Assembly: GCF_042139015.1 (NCBI RefSeq)
Contig: NZ_JBHIKY010000011.1
Coordinates: forward strand, 1-64,000
Direction: 5' to 3'
DNA length: 64,000 nucleotides
Source: JBHIKY01 sp042139015
GTDB taxonomy: Bacteria > Bacillota > Bacilli > Bacillales > Marinococcaceae
The position numbers were made by a program, and so were the translations under genes. Below are positions 52,612 through 60,736 of this stretch, piece by piece; position 1 is the stretch's first letter, and every line of letters begins with the position of its first letter. The notes beneath the pieces are model-generated. The model ran no database searches. It was given only the letters and a program-made list of their open reading frames with translations, and was not told the DNA's origin.

Positions 52612-52653
52612 AAATGCTTCCAGCTATCATTTTGATAACTGGAAGCATTTTTT
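52612..52653. terminator. Bidirectional hairpin terminator (recurring hairpin family)
   Basis: AAATGCTTCCAGCTATCA-TTT-TGATAACTGGAAGCATTTTTT. Same design as the hairpin at 29721-29758, including the internal C/A mismatch, with CAG/CTG in place of CGG/CCG. It separates the broken GNAT gene from rph. Confidence 0.75.
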
Positions 52654-52698
52654 GCTTTTAGAGACAGTAACTTAAATGGAATAGTTAGTTTTGAAATA

Positions 52699-53301
52699 TT
52701 ACTTCATATAACTGTTATTATCTTCTGATTTATTTTTATCTGCATCTTTTGAGCTCCACTCTTGCTCCAGCACACTATATAACAAAGAGTCCCGCCAGCC
52801 ATTTTTCATTAACAAGTCCTCACGAATTCTTCCTTCCTTAGTCATGCCTATTTTATCTAATACCCTCCCTGAGCCAATATTTTGAGGGGCACAGGTTGCA
52901 TATATACGATGAAGAATGAATTCACTAAAACCAAACTCAACTAATAATTCAGCTGTTTCCGTTCCCAGGCCTCTTCCCCAGTAATCAGGATTTACAACGT
53001 ACGAAATCTCACCTGCCTAGTTATTGGAATCCCTTAAATTAAATTCTCCAACACCAATCATTTCTTGGTTATCCTTTTTAACTATGGCATACACAAATCG
53101 GGTTCTTGGTCTTTGGAAAGCTTCAACCAAAACCTGGTTCACAAAGTCTTTAGATTCTTCCTCCGTATTAGGCCCCCATGCTTGATACTTGCAGACTTTT
53201 TCTTGAGATGCATACTTATGTACACTTTTCCAATCCAATTCAGTTAATTCACGCAAGTAGACATTTGATCCTGCCAATGTTTTAATTACTAGACCCTCCA
53301 T
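52699..53301 (-). pseudogene. GNAT N-acetyltransferase gene interrupted by TAG
   Basis: The frame from 53301 gives YLRELTELDWKSVHKYASQE, then EMIGVGEFNLRDSNN and a TAG at 53017-53019, and continues in frame as AGEISYVVNPDYWGRGLGTE, FILHRIYATCAPQNIGSGRV, KNGWRDSLLYSVLEQEW to a TAA at 52699. This is a complete RimJ/RimL-type acetyltransferase of about 200 residues apart from the one stop; AAG to TAG would suffice. The acetyl-CoA loop (GRGLGT) lies after the stop, so the truncated product would be inactive. Confidence 0.85.
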
Positions 53302-53559
53302 TACCACATTTATCCAAATAGACAGATCGTATCGCTTACAATTTCCAGCTGTTCCAATTAATTTCCTTCCTGCTCCAGAAAACTGGTCATTTTGAGAATG
53401 GTCCGCTGTGACACGAACACTTATTTTTTTGCTTTATCTATTGGTTTACTGGCTGACTGAAATCTCTAAAAAAATTTTTTTCCTTCCACCCAAGAGATGG
53501 TATAGGTAAATCATTATTGGAGATATTAACATTAATTCTTAGAAAAGGAGGAATTTGAA

Positions 53560-53766
53560 ATGGCACAGAATAGAAGTAATAACACTAATCAATTGGTTGT
53601 ACCTGGTGTGCAGCAAGCCCTTAACCAAATGAAAATGGAAATTGCACAGGAGTTTGGTGTGCAGCTTGGACCAGACAGCACATCTAGAGCAAATGGTTCC
53701 GTAGGCGGAGAGATTACTAAAAGACTCGTACAAATGGCTGAACAGCAAATGGGCGGTCAACGATAA
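53560..53766 (+). CDS. Alpha/beta-type small acid-soluble spore protein
   Basis: 68 aa. Typical DNA-binding SASP: QLVVPGVQQALNQMKMEIAQ, EFGVQLGPDSTSRANGSVGG, EITKRLVQMAEQQ; the GPR protease site lies in EIAQEFGV. AAAGGAGG precedes the ATG. Coats and protects spore DNA. One of several paralogues expected in the genome, so the exact symbol (sspA/B/D-like) is not given. Confidence 0.95.
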   Translation: MAQNRSNNTNQLVVPGVQQALNQMKMEIAQEFGVQLGPDSTSRANGSVGGEITKRLVQMAEQQMGGQR

Positions 53767-53774
53767 AAGCTTTC

Positions 53775-53810
53775 AAAGGGGCTGTATCATAAATGCTACT
53801 CGCCCCTTTT
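53775..53810 (+). terminator. Terminator after the SASP gene
   Basis: AAAGGGGC and GCCCCTTTT arms flank a 20-base loop directly after the stop codon. Part of it is also the left end of the palindromic element that follows. Confidence 0.75.
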
Positions 53811-53993
53811 GTATGGTAAAAAAAGCAGAGGACAAGTCCTTCGCTTTCCGTGGGCAGCGCTTCAGCTAACCGGGCGAAACCCGCGCCCGGCGGATCTTCA
53901 GCCGCTGCTCTCCCACTGGAGTCTTCGGACTTGTCCCCTGCTATCTTCTTTTTAGGATACTACTTTTTCTATAAAAAGGGGCTTTTGATACAG
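53778..53993. repeat. MITE-like nested palindromic element
   Basis: Outer inverted repeats GGGCTGTATCA (53779-53789) and TGATACAGCC (53982-53991) enclose a second pair, AGCAGAGGACAAGTCC (about 53825) and GGACTTGTCCCCTGCT (about 53926). The centre is GC-rich (GGGCGAAACCCGCGCCCGGC) and includes CGGATCTTCAGC shared with the repeat at 29549. No open frame. Shape and size (about 216 bp) are those of a non-autonomous mobile element or a Bacillaceae intergenic repeat. Confidence 0.6.
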
Positions 53994-54018
53994 CCTCTCT
54001 TTTTTATCTCTTCTTTTT

Positions 54019-54531
54019 TCAAATCTTATGGTTCAAGTCTTCAAACTTCCTGACCTTTTGTCTCGAATTAAGAACAATTACATTCTTACCTTGACGATGC
54101 CATCGACTGCAGCGTTCTCTCATGTCCTTTTTTCGCCTGCGGTAGGTCGTGATGACAAATTTCAAAAAGGCTGCATCTAATTTCTCAGTACAGCCGACAT
54201 CATTTCTTGTTTTCCCATGGTACGTTATGTATCTTTTTACAATACGATACAGACATACCCTTAAAGGCAGCTCAATGTAAAGTACTGTATCTGCTCGAGC
54301 TTCCCGGTATCTAAATGTCGAACTGTAATTTCCGTCGATGACCCATTTTTCCTGCATGACAGCTTTTTGAATTCGTTCGATAAATTCCCCCTGCGGAACC
54401 TCGACCCACCCCCGCCGAAAATAAAAGGAATCGAGATGATACACATTCAGTCCTTTTGCGGCTCCCACCTGCTTTGCAAGGGTGGATTTACCTGATCCTG
54501 CTGATGCAGCCACGATCATAACCCGCTCCAT
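54019..54531 (-). CDS. P-loop kinase-like protein (topology modulation protein family)
   Basis: 170 aa. Walker A ASAGSGKST at residues 9-17; LNVYHLDSFYFRRGWVEVPQ and KWVIDGNYSSTFRYREARAD are characteristic of the FlaR/topology modulation protein branch of adenylate-kinase-like NTPases. Function is not established. It is followed on the minus strand by nothing and preceded by a GNAT gene 14 bp upstream, so the three genes 54019-55538 probably form one unit. Confidence 0.85.
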   Translation of the reverse strand: MERVMIVAASAGSGKSTLAKQVGAAKGLNVYHLDSFYFRRGWVEVPQGEFIERIQKAVMQEKWVIDGNYSSTFRYREARADTVLYIELPLRVCLYRIVKRYITYHGKTRNDVGCTEKLDAAFLKFVITTYRRRKKDMRERCSRWHRQGKNVIVLNSRQKVRKFEDLNHKI

Positions 54532-54545
54532 AGAAGATCCCCTTT

Positions 54546-54986
54546 TTAAAGAGTTGATTTAAAGACGTAGCTCGCTTTATGATAATTCATCTTATCCTCG
54601 TAAAAACGATGGGCTTTTTCCCTTTGGATCCCGGAGGAGAGAGCTACACATTCGCACCCGCGCCGGGCTGCCCATTCGTGGACATAGTGAAGAAGCTTTT
54701 CGCCATACCCCTGCGATCGTTTCGTTTCATCCGTGACCAGATCACACACCCAGACAAAGCGGCCATAATATAAGGTGGTCATCTCTTTAAATCCTGCTGC
54801 CGCAGCCAAATCTCCATCACTCTCGAGAACGGCTAAATGATAACGCTCCTCCAGCATTGCTTCCTTCACCAGCTCCACATAAGTATTTTCATCGAGATGT
54901 GTTCTTAATTGCTTTAGGAGCGGAAAAGCCGCTCGTATTTCTTTATCGGATTGCATTTCATAGATTTCCAAAAAATTCTCCTCCAT
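54546..54986 (-). CDS. GNAT family N-acetyltransferase
   Basis: 146 aa. Acetyl-CoA-binding segment VCDLVTDETKRSQGYGEKLL (Q/R-x-x-G-x-G/A form) at about residues 80-99, followed by HEWAARRGCECVALSS and HRFYEDKMNYHKASYVF. Transfers acetyl groups to an unidentified amine. Starts 6 bp after the gene upstream (54993). Confidence 0.9.
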   Translation of the reverse strand: MEENFLEIYEMQSDKEIRAAFPLLKQLRTHLDENTYVELVKEAMLEERYHLAVLESDGDLAAAAGFKEMTTLYYGRFVWVCDLVTDETKRSQGYGEKLLHYVHEWAARRGCECVALSSGIQREKAHRFYEDKMNYHKASYVFKSTL

Positions 54987-54992
54987 TTTTTG

Positions 54993-55538
54993 TCAAACGC
55001 AGCGTGTGAAGACACCAGGATAACTGATGACAAAGCCATCTTCATCCATGTATATTTTCGTTTGATAGTCATTACATTCATAGGTAAATGTAAATCCTCG
55101 TTCTGTTTTTTCCTGCAGTGTATAATATTGGGTTAACTTTTGCAGCTGCAGCGATGGAAGCTCTATGTATACCATCTCGAATTCTTTTTTATGGCCCGTC
55201 TCCCACGATAAACGTTTTATAGGAAGCGTATTTGAGAAAGGAGTGGCGGAGATATCTACGTCTATTGCTCCGGTAAGTTCCGGCAGTTCCTTTTTATCTG
55301 CGTCCAGCCATTTCTCCCCCTTTTTTCTAAGGTGGAGCCTCCGGCCGCTTGCTGCGATGATGACCCGAATGTTCACCACTTCCCATTGCTTCGTTAATAG
55401 AAAGAAGTAATCAGCTTTATATGCTGAGGGGCTCCCGTTAATAATGGTACTATTCACATGTATTTTATCGGACAGCTCCTCCACCTCTGCATACTCCAGA
55501 CCGGTAGTTTCCTCGTTTCTCCATATGTATGTTCTCAT
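54993..55538 (-). CDS. Putative glycolipid-binding domain protein
   Basis: 181 aa matching the Glycolipid_bind (DUF1089) family: WRNEETTGLEYAEVEELSD at the start, YKADYFFLLTKQWEVVNIRV, IDVDISATPFSNTLPIKRLS and the C-terminal FVISYPGVFTRC. No signal peptide. The family is widespread but poorly characterised. First gene of a three-gene unit with a GNAT and a P-loop protein. Confidence 0.82.
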   Translation of the reverse strand: MRTYIWRNEETTGLEYAEVEELSDKIHVNSTIINGSPSAYKADYFFLLTKQWEVVNIRVIIAASGRRLHLRKKGEKWLDADKKELPELTGAIDVDISATPFSNTLPIKRLSWETGHKKEFEMVYIELPSLQLQKLTQYYTLQEKTERGFTFTYECNDYQTKIYMDEDGFVISYPGVFTRCV

Positions 55539-56071
55539 GAATGAAAATCACATCCTTTCCAAAATTATACTATAAAACAAAAAGGTTCTAAATTTGTTGC
55601 AGTTGCTTCAGTAATTGTAGGTCAAACTATATTTAAAAACAATTGAGGTAGATTTATTTTTGAAAAAGACGTGATAAAATGTCCCTCTTCCCTCTTACGT
55701 AAGAAGCAATAACCATTCTTATGTCGTAGTTCATGAATATGAACCCCCTTTGTTGTAGCACAACTATTCCAAGATCCTTGTTCTACTTTTTAGATGATAT
55801 AACGAGGCATGCGACACTGTTGTACTCTTATTATGCCTCCATCCTCCTTCAAAGACCACGGCCTTTTGTACATTCGCTCCTCCTGGGGAAAAATCAGTGT
55901 GGTGGATGGCAGTAGGAAAAAGTCAGTACCCGGTTTTAAAGATTCACATGTTCATATAGCAGGGGCAAGCGGACTTGAAAACGAAGGAATTACCTGCTTC
56001 GACCATGTAAGACATTCATCCAGAATTCCCTTCTCAAGCTATTTACACTTTCTCGTATTTGGATTAAACTT
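55539..56071. other. Gene-free gap, possible remnant of an amidohydrolase
   Basis: No intact gene. One forward frame at about 55917-55964 reads SVPGFKDSHVHIAG, which resembles the metal-binding start of amidohydrolases (PGFxDxHxH); nothing around it continues that family, so at most a decayed fragment remains. Otherwise no recognisable element. Confidence 0.35.
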
Positions 56072-56104
56072 ATATATGAATAAAAATAATTTTTATTCAT
56101 ATAT
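56072..56104. promoter_or_regulatory. 33-bp perfect palindrome, TetR operator
   Basis: ATATATGAATAAAAAT-A-ATTTTTATTCATATAT reads the same on both strands around a central A. Half-site TGAATAAAAAT is the type bound by TetR regulators. It lies 24 bp upstream of the TTG start of the TetR gene that heads the exporter operon, so it should mediate autoregulation. Confidence 0.75.
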
Positions 56105-56127
56105 TCAAAAATGCGAGGTGAACACCT

Positions 56128-56742
56128 TTGCCAAGAGGATTCTCAAATAAAGAAAAAACCCACATCCGTACCACCCTAAAACAAACCGCCTTTGAACACT
56201 TCTGCCGTCTTGGCCTCCGTAAAACCAGCATCGGCCAGATTACAAAAGACAGCGGCATTGCTCAGGGCTCCTTTTACTCGTTCTTCCATTCAAAGGAGGA
56301 GCTTTTCTACGAGCTGCTGCTCGACGAGGAAAGGCGCCTGAAAAATAAACTTCACCCGTTTTTAACCACAAGCCGTCCGGACCAGGATAATTTCGCCCGA
56401 TTTCTGCTGACAGCGGTTCAGGAAATCGAAGCAAGTCCGCTGATATCCACTCTTTTTCAGGCCGAGGAATACCAGGCGTTGATCCGTAAGGTTAACGATG
56501 CAGAGCTTGATGACCATACCTTAAAGGATCTTGAGGAACTCAAGCCGATATTTGAAGGATGGCAGGAGCGGGGATTTATGAAAGATATAGAGCCGGAGCT
56601 GATTATATCCTCGATCCGTTCGTTCATCCTGTTGTCGCTTCACAAAAAGGAAATTGGACCAGACTGGTTTGATGAAACCGTGCGGCTGATGGCGGCAAGC
56701 CTTGCTGCTTATGTGATGAAAGGAGATCGACGAGATGATTAG
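56128..56742 (+). CDS. TetR/AcrR family transcriptional regulator of an ABC exporter
   Basis: 204 aa from a TTG at 56128 (GCGAGGTG upstream). Helix-turn-helix IGQITKDSGIAQGSFYSFFH, then SKEELFYELLLDEERR and a ligand domain. It overlaps the ABC ATPase gene by 8 bp and a perfect palindrome lies upstream, so it is the local repressor of the exporter operon 56128-58949. Confidence 0.92.
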   Translation: MPRGFSNKEKTHIRTTLKQTAFEHFCRLGLRKTSIGQITKDSGIAQGSFYSFFHSKEELFYELLLDEERRLKNKLHPFLTTSRPDQDNFARFLLTAVQEIEASPLISTLFQAEEYQALIRKVNDAELDDHTLKDLEELKPIFEGWQERGFMKDIEPELIISSIRSFILLSLHKKEIGPDWFDETVRLMAASLAAYVMKGDRRDD

Positions 56743-57583
56743 TGTTAAAAATGTCAGCTTCACATATCCGAAAAGCAAATCGCGCGCTGTTTCCGACCTT
56801 TCCTTTCATATCCCACGCGGGCATATTTTCGGTCTGCTCGGCCCATCTGGAGCAGGAAAAAGCACGATACAAAAACTAGTGACGGGTCTATTATCATCGT
56901 ATGATGGAGAAATTTATATAAACGGTCAGGAAATCAAGCGTGCTCGTAAAGACTTCTATTATAAACTTGGTGTGGCGTTTGATACGCCTGTTTTTTACGA
57001 AAAAATGACCGCACTGGAGAATCTTCAATTTTTTTATTCTCTTTACCCACAAAATCAGCGCCGTCCGATCGAATGGCTGGAACGCCTTGGATTGGCAGAG
57101 GCTGCCCATCTTCCAGTCGGACGATTTTCGAAGGGAATGAAAATGCGGCTGAATTTTTGCCGGGCTCTGCTGCACGAGCCGGAGGTACTGATTCTTGATG
57201 AGCCGACATCAGGGCTTGATCCTTCCTGGTCTCACATCGTCAAAAAGATTATAAAGGAGGAACAGGCCCGCGGTGTCACGATATTGATGAGCACACATCA
57301 TATGGAAACCGCAAAGAATCTTTGCGACCAGATCGCTTTTATCGTGGACGGACGTATCTCGGTCATCGATTCACCTCATCAGCTTCAGCTGAATTATGGA
57401 CGAAAAATGATCCTGTTTTCATTTCGTAACCGGGAGAACCTTGCGTTGTCGTTTGATGAAGCAGGTCAACACCCCCAGCTGCTGGAATGGTTGAAAAATG
57501 GGGAAGTTGAAACGATCCATTCCCAGGAAGCAACGCTGGATGAAGTATTCATGCAGGTGACTGGAAGGAGACTAGCGGAATGA
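56735..57583 (+). CDS. ABC transporter ATP-binding protein (ABC-2 exporter)
   Basis: 282 aa. Walker A GPSGAGKST (36-44), signature FSKGMKMRL, Walker B VLILDEPTSGLDP and switch THHMETAKN, followed by a ~70-residue C-terminal domain. Arrangement is that of DrrA-like drug or lipid exporters. Overlaps the TetR gene at its start and the first permease by 4 bp at its end. Confidence 0.95.
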   Translation: MISVKNVSFTYPKSKSRAVSDLSFHIPRGHIFGLLGPSGAGKSTIQKLVTGLLSSYDGEIYINGQEIKRARKDFYYKLGVAFDTPVFYEKMTALENLQFFYSLYPQNQRRPIEWLERLGLAEAAHLPVGRFSKGMKMRLNFCRALLHEPEVLILDEPTSGLDPSWSHIVKKIIKEEQARGVTILMSTHHMETAKNLCDQIAFIVDGRISVIDSPHQLQLNYGRKMILFSFRNRENLALSFDEAGQHPQLLEWLKNGEVETIHSQEATLDEVFMQVTGRRLAE

Positions 57584-58257
57584 AAACTCTCATCTGGCAG
57601 GATATTCGCTTTCAATGGAAACATGGATTTTACGTAGTATATGCGATAATTACGATATTTTACCTGGTGCTTCTCTCCTTCGTCCCAAAGCATTGGCTTG
57701 ACGCGGCAGCAGCGGCAGTAATCTTTACGGATCCGACAATGCTCGGCTTCTTTTTTATCGGGGCAATAATACTTTTTGAAAAAGATCAGGGCATCCTTCG
57801 GCCATTATCAGTGAGCCCTCTCCTCCGCAGAAACTATGTACTGGCAAAGGTGCTGTCACTGTTAGTTCTCACTATCCTCAGCAGCACCGTCATTCATTTG
57901 GGAGCTGCCGGGTTTCCGAAAAACACCGTCCTTTTTATCATGGCAGTATCCCTAAGCTCCATCTTTTTTACCCTGACCGGATTGATCGTTTCTATCTTTC
58001 TATCATCCGTTAATCAATATTTACTTGCAGGGGCGCTTGTCATTACGCTGTTATATGTCCCGCTTGTAGACTTTTTCCCACCTTTATCTCACCCTCTTTG
58101 GCATGCTTTTCCTGCACGTGCGGCGGTAAATGGCCTATATCCGGCTGCATCGGAGATACCTGCTGTGGTGTCACTTGCTGTAATGCTTTTATGGGGCACT
58201 GCCGCTTATGCTGTAGCATGTATTTGTTCGAAGCGGCTGGTAGGAGGGATTCGATGA
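57580..58257 (+). CDS. ABC-2 type permease
   Basis: 225 aa with about six membrane segments (YVVYAIITIFYLVLLSFV, MLGFFFIGAIILFEKDQGIL, FFTLTGLIVSIFLSSV). EKDQGILRPLSVSPLLRRNY is the conserved cytoplasmic loop of fluoroquinolone-exporter-like permeases. Overlaps its neighbours by 4 bp on both sides. Confidence 0.88.
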   Translation: MKTLIWQDIRFQWKHGFYVVYAIITIFYLVLLSFVPKHWLDAAAAAVIFTDPTMLGFFFIGAIILFEKDQGILRPLSVSPLLRRNYVLAKVLSLLVLTILSSTVIHLGAAGFPKNTVLFIMAVSLSSIFFTLTGLIVSIFLSSVNQYLLAGALVITLLYVPLVDFFPPLSHPLWHAFPARAAVNGLYPAASEIPAVVSLAVMLLWGTAAYAVACICSKRLVGGIR

Positions 58258-58949
58258 ATACAATATTTCAATTGTTAAAAATGGACCGCAAGCACATCAC
58301 CCGCGACCCGCTTCTGCTTTTGACTCTTGCTGCTCCGCTTCTGATGCTCGCACTGGTGAAGTGGGCACTGCCGCTTCTCCCGTTTTCTCTTGTAACAAAA
58401 CATCCGCTTATTTTAGGAGCACTGCTTTTAATGACGCCACTGATGATTGGGCTGCTCGCCGGATTTCTCATGCTGGAGGAAAAAGGGCAGCACCTCCTGA
58501 GATATTATGCTGTTTCGCCGCTGCGCTATCATGGCTACCTCTTCTTTCGATTATTACTGCCTGTTACAGTTTCCGTCTTCTTTTCAGTTGTAATCATCAT
58601 TTTGTATGACACACAGGGATATCCCCTCTTATCGCTGGTGCCGGCGGTTGCAGCCGCCTCCCTGCAGGCCCCGGTAGTGATGCTTGCGTCAGGAAGTCTC
58701 GCCGCAAATAAGGTGGAAGGGCTCGCGTTATCAAAGCTTCTCAATATTATTCTGCTGCTCAGCGCTGCACTCCCCCTTTTCAGCGGGTGGTGGACATATG
58801 CAGCCTACTTTTTTCCCGCTGCCTGGTTCATGACTGCCTTTCAAACGCAGTATTTTATTGTACAGTGTTTTCTTTTCAGCGGATGTTTACTTGTCAGTTT
58901 AGGTTGGGCAGTTTATTTTTGGAAAAGACTCCTGCGTCTTCAGGAATAA
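58254..58949 (+). CDS. ABC-2 type permease
   Basis: 231 aa starting MNTIFQLLKMDRKHITRDPL at 58254 (ATGA overlap with the gene before; TAGGAGGG upstream). The open frame extends to 58098, but that part overlaps the preceding gene. About six membrane segments and a loop MLEEKGQHLLRYYAVSPLRY parallel to that of the first permease. The two permeases form a heteromeric channel with the ATPase, probably for drug or lipid efflux. Confidence 0.88.
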   Translation: MNTIFQLLKMDRKHITRDPLLLLTLAAPLLMLALVKWALPLLPFSLVTKHPLILGALLLMTPLMIGLLAGFLMLEEKGQHLLRYYAVSPLRYHGYLFFRLLLPVTVSVFFSVVIIILYDTQGYPLLSLVPAVAAASLQAPVVMLASGSLAANKVEGLALSKLLNIILLLSAALPLFSGWWTYAAYFFPAAWFMTAFQTQYFIVQCFLFSGCLLVSLGWAVYFWKRLLRLQE

Positions 58950-58967
58950 ATAATTTTGAAAAAATGT

Positions 58968-58998
58968 TTGACTCTAACGTTACGTGATACATTAAAGT
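58968..58998 (+). promoter_or_regulatory. MerR-type promoter of the TipAS regulator
   Basis: TTGACT (58968-58973) and TAAAGT (58993-58998) are separated by 19 bp containing the dyad TAACGTTA. The long spacer with a central palindrome is the hallmark of MerR-family-activated promoters, and it lies just upstream of a MerR gene. Confidence 0.7.
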
Positions 58999-59022
58999 AA
59001 TGAGTGAAGGGAGGGTAGCGAG

Positions 59023-59769
59023 ATGGCCATGAAAGTAAAGGAAGTCGCCGACATGACGGGTGTTAGTGTACGCACACTGCATCATTATGATGACATTCGA
59101 TTATTGTCTCCGCAGGAAACGACGGCAGCCGGCTACCGTCTTTATTCCGACGCAGATCTTGAGAAGCTTCAGCAAATATTATTTTATAAAGAGCTTGGCT
59201 TTCCCTTGAAGAAAATAAAAGAAATCATCGAGCGCCCTTCCTTCGACAGGCTTGAAGCACTGGAGCTGCAGCGCCGTATGCTTTTGGAAAAACAACGTCG
59301 TTTGAACCGCATGATTGCGTCCATTGAAAAGACATTGCAGCATGAGAAAGGAGAAATCCACATGACGAACAAGGAGAAATTTGAGGGATTTGATTTCAGC
59401 CATAACCCGTACGAACAGGAAGCCCGTGAACGCTGGGGAGACAAAGCTGTTGATGAGTCCAATACCAAAATAAACCGTATGTCAGCTGAAGAACAGAAGG
59501 CATTTGCCGACGAGATGAATAATGTATACAGAGAGCTTGCAAAAGTTCGACACCTGGCTCCCGAATCAGAGGAAGCGCAGGCCAGCATTAAAAAATGGTA
59601 TGTTCTCTTAAATAAAATGGGCAGTTATTCGGTTGATGCCTTTAAGGGGCTCGGGCAACTGTATGTCGATGACAAGCGGTTTACGGCTAATATTGATCAG
59701 TTCGGAGAAGGCCTTGCTGCATTTATGCGGGATGCTATGGCCATTTATGCCGACCGCCATACTTCCTGA
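59023..59769 (+). CDS. MerR family regulator with TipAS ligand-binding domain
   Basis: 248 aa. N-terminal MerR winged helix (KVKEVADMTGVSVRTLHHYD, GYRLYSDADLEKLQQILFYK), dimerising coiled coil (about 75-110) and C-terminal TipAS domain (FDFSHNPYEQEARERWGDKA, FAANIDQFG-type stretch at 225-235). It is of the Mta/TipAL kind: activators of multidrug transporters that sense thiopeptides or other hydrophobic drugs. It starts 73 bp after the exporter operon and may control it or itself. Confidence 0.93.
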   Translation: MAMKVKEVADMTGVSVRTLHHYDDIRLLSPQETTAAGYRLYSDADLEKLQQILFYKELGFPLKKIKEIIERPSFDRLEALELQRRMLLEKQRRLNRMIASIEKTLQHEKGEIHMTNKEKFEGFDFSHNPYEQEARERWGDKAVDESNTKINRMSAEEQKAFADEMNNVYRELAKVRHLAPESEEAQASIKKWYVLLNKMGSYSVDAFKGLGQLYVDDKRFTANIDQFGEGLAAFMRDAMAIYADRHTS

Positions 59770-59787
59770 CACTCCGCTTTACGCATC

Positions 59788-59820
59788 ATCCCCCCTCGCT
59801 TCCCTGAAGCAAGGGGGGAT
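59788..59820. terminator. Bidirectional terminator between converging genes
   Basis: ATCCCCCCTCGCTT-CCCTG-AAGCAAGGGGGGAT is a near-perfect 14-bp stem between the TipAS regulator and the convergent ArsR gene; ATATTTAG follows on the plus strand. Confidence 0.8.
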
Positions 59821-59822
59821 AT

Positions 59823-60143
59823 TTAGTCTTCGTCCTCTAAAATGCAGCGCAGCTTTTCCAATTTATTATCCCAGAATTGTTCGAAGTAGGAGAGCCAGTC
59901 CTTCAGCTCCTGCAGTCCTTCAGGCTGAAGACGGTAGTGGGTTTCACGCCCAAATTTTTCAGACTCCACCAGCTCCGCCTCCGCCAGAATGCGGAGATGC
60001 TTGGAAACGGCTGTGCGGCTCATCGAAAAATGTCCCGTAATCTTAGCGACCGGCATGTTCTTCTCTGTCAGAAGCTGCAGTATTTTACGGCGGCTTGGAT
60101 CTGCGACTGCCTGAAACACATCGTGCTTTTGTGCTTCAGCCAT
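59823..60143 (-). CDS. ArsR family winged-helix regulator
   Basis: 106 aa. FQAVADPSRRKILQLLTEKN and the recognition helix HFSMSRTAVSKHLRILAEAE are typical of ArsR proteins of the SdpR/YceK-like group without metal-binding cysteines. The ATG overlaps the stop of the SRPBCC gene by one base, so the two are translated together. Confidence 0.92.
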   Translation of the reverse strand: MAEAQKHDVFQAVADPSRRKILQLLTEKNMPVAKITGHFSMSRTAVSKHLRILAEAELVESEKFGRETHYRLQPEGLQELKDWLSYFEQFWDNKLEKLRCILEDED

Positions 60144-60568
60144 TACACTTCCACTACTTCTCGAAGTCTTTCATAAACGATCGCATCCCAGCCATTGTTC
60201 ATAGTATCGCGGATCTCTTCATTTGTTTTCCCCGGTCCCGGGCCAGGAAGTACCTCCTCCGCTTCGCCCCAGCCTGAATGGATGAGAGTAAATTCGGTTT
60301 CTTCGCCAAGGTCCTTCAGCTCAATAACTATTTTCCAGCCGGCCTGTCCCCACGAAAAAATAAGACGGTTAGGGGGATCGAGTTCCAATACCCTGCAGGG
60401 CGTCGGTCCAAACGGAGACTGAATTGTAAATTCTCCTCCCTCCTCCTGCTTAAAATCATTCGGCATAAACCACGCTTCCATCCCTTCCGCAGTGGCTACC
60501 TTATCCCATACCTTTTGAATATCTGCTTTAAAAACTGTCTGCTTGCGGATTTCGGGTGTTGTTGGCAC
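60143..60568 (-). CDS. SRPBCC (AHSA1) domain protein
   Basis: 141 aa with the START-like AHSA1 fold: IRKQTVFKADIQKVWDKVAT, PPNRLIFSWGQAGWKIVIEL, EFTLIHSGWGEAEE and the C-terminal NNGWDAIVYERLREVV. Such proteins bind hydrophobic ligands and are often encoded with ArsR regulators, as here. Ligand unknown. Confidence 0.9.
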   Translation of the reverse strand: MPTTPEIRKQTVFKADIQKVWDKVATAEGMEAWFMPNDFKQEEGGEFTIQSPFGPTPCRVLELDPPNRLIFSWGQAGWKIVIELKDLGEETEFTLIHSGWGEAEEVLPGPGPGKTNEEIRDTMNNGWDAIVYERLREVVEV

Positions 60569-60736
60569 TTGTATGATTCCTCCTCACCTAATATATGAAA
60601 CCATTTGGTTATATGTCAAGTGAGCTTTTGAAAATCGGTGCTGCTCTTCTCGTGATGTATATTTACTTTTTCGCTTGGTAAAGCTGATAAAAGCCATTTT
60701 CTACTAATTTATTATTTCAACCATGGGGGGAAGCCA

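Noticed and set aside
52602..52660. Possible 19-residue peptide MTNEMLPAIILITGSIFCF with a GAGGATGAG-type site
   Set aside because: The coding part coincides with the recurring terminator hairpin, which explains the sequence better.
55809..56150. 113-codon forward frame before the TetR gene
   Set aside because: Overlaps the palindromic operator and the TetR start; only a 14-residue stretch looks like an amidohydrolase fragment.
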